This document shows positions 62,765-64,000 of a DNA stretch of 64,000 nucleotides, one piece after another. Source of the stretch: Micromonospora sp. ATCC 39149 (lineage in GTDB: Bacteria; Actinomycetota; Actinomycetes; Mycobacteriales; Micromonosporaceae); NCBI RefSeq assembly GCF_000158815.1, contig NZ_GG657738.1:5996478-6060477 (forward strand), in the 5' to 3' direction. The notes under the pieces are model-generated. The model was not told the DNA's origin. It saw nothing but the letters and a program-made list of their open reading frames with translations, and ran no database searches. Both the position numbers and the translations under genes were made by a program. The first letter of the stretch is position 1; each line of letters opens with the position of its first letter.

Positions 62765-64000
62765 CACAGTGGTGAGCGCCCGCATCCAGCTCGGTGCCGG
62801 CATGCAGGCCGTGCACAACCCGTACACCGGTGAGGTCGTCGGCTCGGTCTGCATCGTGGACGCCACCGCCATCGCCGGCATCCTGGAGCGGGCCAGGCGC
62901 GGGCGCCGCACCGCGGGCGCGCTGTCGCGCGCCGCCCGGGCCGGTGCTCTGGACCGGGCGGCCCGGCTGGTGGAGCGGCACGCTGAGTCCTTCGCCCATC
63001 TGATCGTCAGCGAGGCCGGCAAGACCATCGCCCAGGCCCGCAAAGAGGTCGCCCGCGCGGCCAACACGCTGGCCCTGTCCGCGGCCGAGGCCCGGCGCAA
63101 CGCCGGTGAGATCATACCCTTCGATGCCCACGAGGGTTCCGAGAGGCGGCAGGGGTGGTTCACCCGTGAACCCCTCGGGATCATCGCCGCCATCACCCCG
63201 TTCAACGATCCCCTCAACCTGGTCGCTCACAAGCTCGGCCCGGCCATCGCCGGCGGGAACGCGGTGATCCTGAAACCGTCCGCCCTCACCCCACTGTCCG
63301 CGCTCCGCCTGGCCGACACGCTCATCGAGGCCGGCCTGCCCGAGGAGATCGTCACGGTCGTCAACGGCTACGCCGACATCGGCGCTGCGATCGTCACCGC
63401 ACCCGACGTGCGCATGGTGTCGTTCACCGGTGGATTTGCCACTGGCGAGGCCATCACCCGCACAGCGGGGCTGAAGAAACTGGCCATGGATCTGGGCGGT
63501 AACGCTCCGGTCATCGTGATGGAAGACGCGGACCTGGACGCGGCGGTGCAGTCCTGCGTCTCCGGCGCATTCTGGGCGGCTGGCCAGAACTGCATCGGCA
63601 CGCAGCGGATCCTCATCGCCCGAGGGGTGTACGGGCGCTTCCGCGACGCGTTCGTCGCCCGCACGAAGCTGCTCCGCGTCGGTGACCCGTCCGACGAGTG
63701 CACGGATGTCGGCCCCATGATCACCGAGGAGGCTGCGCGGGCCACCCGGGCCAAGGTCGACGCCGCGGTTGCCGACGGGGCGGTGCTGCTGTGCGGCAAC
63801 GAGCTGAACGGCTCCCTGTACACGCCAACGGTGATCGAGAACGTCCCGGCCAGCTGCGGGATCTGGCGGGAGGAGGCGTTCGCACCGGTCGTCGTTCTGC
63901 AGCCGTTCGACTCCTTCGAGGACGCCATCGACCAGGCCAACGCGATCGAATTCAGCCTGCACGCGGGGATCTTCACCTCACGTCTGGACCGCGCGCTGTC
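62757..64000 (+). CDS. Aldehyde dehydrogenase, runs off the window
   Basis: ATG 62757 has CAGGAGA upstream, and 414 codons are visible of a usual about 480. ALDH motifs are PLGIIAAITPFNDPLNLVAH, GGNAVILKPSALTPLS, the nucleophile Cys in AAGQNCIGTQRIL and the late EEAFAPVVVLQPF. The usual general-base ELGG reads MDLGGNAPVIV, so Asp replaces Glu. It should oxidise an aldehyde with NAD(P), probably one made or used by the overlapping homoserine-dehydrogenase-like enzyme. Confidence 0.9.
   Translation, partial: MADTVVSARIQLGAGMQAVHNPYTGEVVGSVCIVDATAIAGILERARRGRRTAGALSRAARAGALDRAARLVERHAESFAHLIVSEAGKTIAQARKEVARAANTLALSAAEARRNAGEIIPFDAHEGSERRQGWFTREPLGIIAAITPFNDPLNLVAHKLGPAIAGGNAVILKPSALTPLSALRLADTLIEAGLPEEIVTVVNGYADIGAAIVTAPDVRMVSFTGGFATGEAITRTAGLKKLAMDLGGNAPVIVMEDADLDAAVQSCVSGAFWAAGQNCIGTQRILIARGVYGRFRDAFVARTKLLRVGDPSDECTDVGPMITEEAARATRAKVDAAVADGAVLLCGNELNGSLYTPTVIENVPASCGIWREEAFAPVVVLQPFDSFEDAIDQANAIEFSLHAGIFTSRLDRAL

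Overview
The window is very GC-rich and densely coded. It is full of secreted, multi-domain glycoside hydrolases with CBM2, CBM6, CBM13 and CBM42 modules, ROK repressors and actinobacterial IS remnants. I infer a filamentous, biomass-degrading actinomycete, most likely Micromonosporaceae, from gene content only. No rRNA, tRNA or CRISPR array was seen.

Layout. (1) 1-4120: an ISAs1 tail, a candidate CebR/CelR box, and a secreted ThuA / sugar-dehydrogenase / PKD / CBM6 / CBM2 protein closed by a 15-bp-stem terminator. (2) 4125-9490: IS3 and IS630 debris, two small secreted proteins, a 500-bp duplicate of the telA 3' end joined to an alpha-galactosidase fragment, and a ROK regulator. (3) 9494-23790: a beta-mannoside locus. 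A peptide-type (DppABCDF-like) ABC transporter, a GH2 beta-mannosidase, an AGE-family epimerase (probably mannose to fructose) and a broken PfkB kinase form one tightly overlapping operon. A second beta-mannosidase and its own ROK repressor converge on it. Near-identical promoter/operator elements (TTGACT-N17-TAAG(A/G)AT with a shared 17-bp element) suggest one ROK regulon. (4) 23974-28931: a decayed GH5, a truncated polyester-hydrolase/CBM13 gene, a third ROK and a decayed GH36 alpha-galactosidase. (5) 29181-33890: a four-gene operon of lipoprotein PBP-vWA, XpaC-like protein, membrane-anchored PBP and TelA. (6) 34821-44992: GH54 and GH95 hydrolases with CBM13, IS3 debris, a pair of MEDS-domain regulators, and a GH43-CBM42 gene followed by a deleted paralogue. 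(7) 45200-61500: IS1182/IS5/Tn3 debris around a DNRLRE-phosphoesterase, a membrane-anchored alpha/beta hydrolase, an amino-acid-binding lipoprotein, a VOC protein, a phosphotransferase, a MarR-controlled four-gene module, and remnants of a vWA-containing cluster. (8) 61676-64000: a homoserine-dehydrogenase-like gene overlapping an aldehyde dehydrogenase that runs off the end.

The intact genes describe import and hydrolysis of plant polysaccharide pieces (beta-mannan, arabinan/arabinoxylan, fucosylated glycans, cellulose). Local repressors of the ROK, probable LacI/CebR and MarR types control them. An unusually large number of genes are broken by frameshift or deletion. This may be real decay around IS insertions, or partly sequencing error, and the sequence alone cannot decide.
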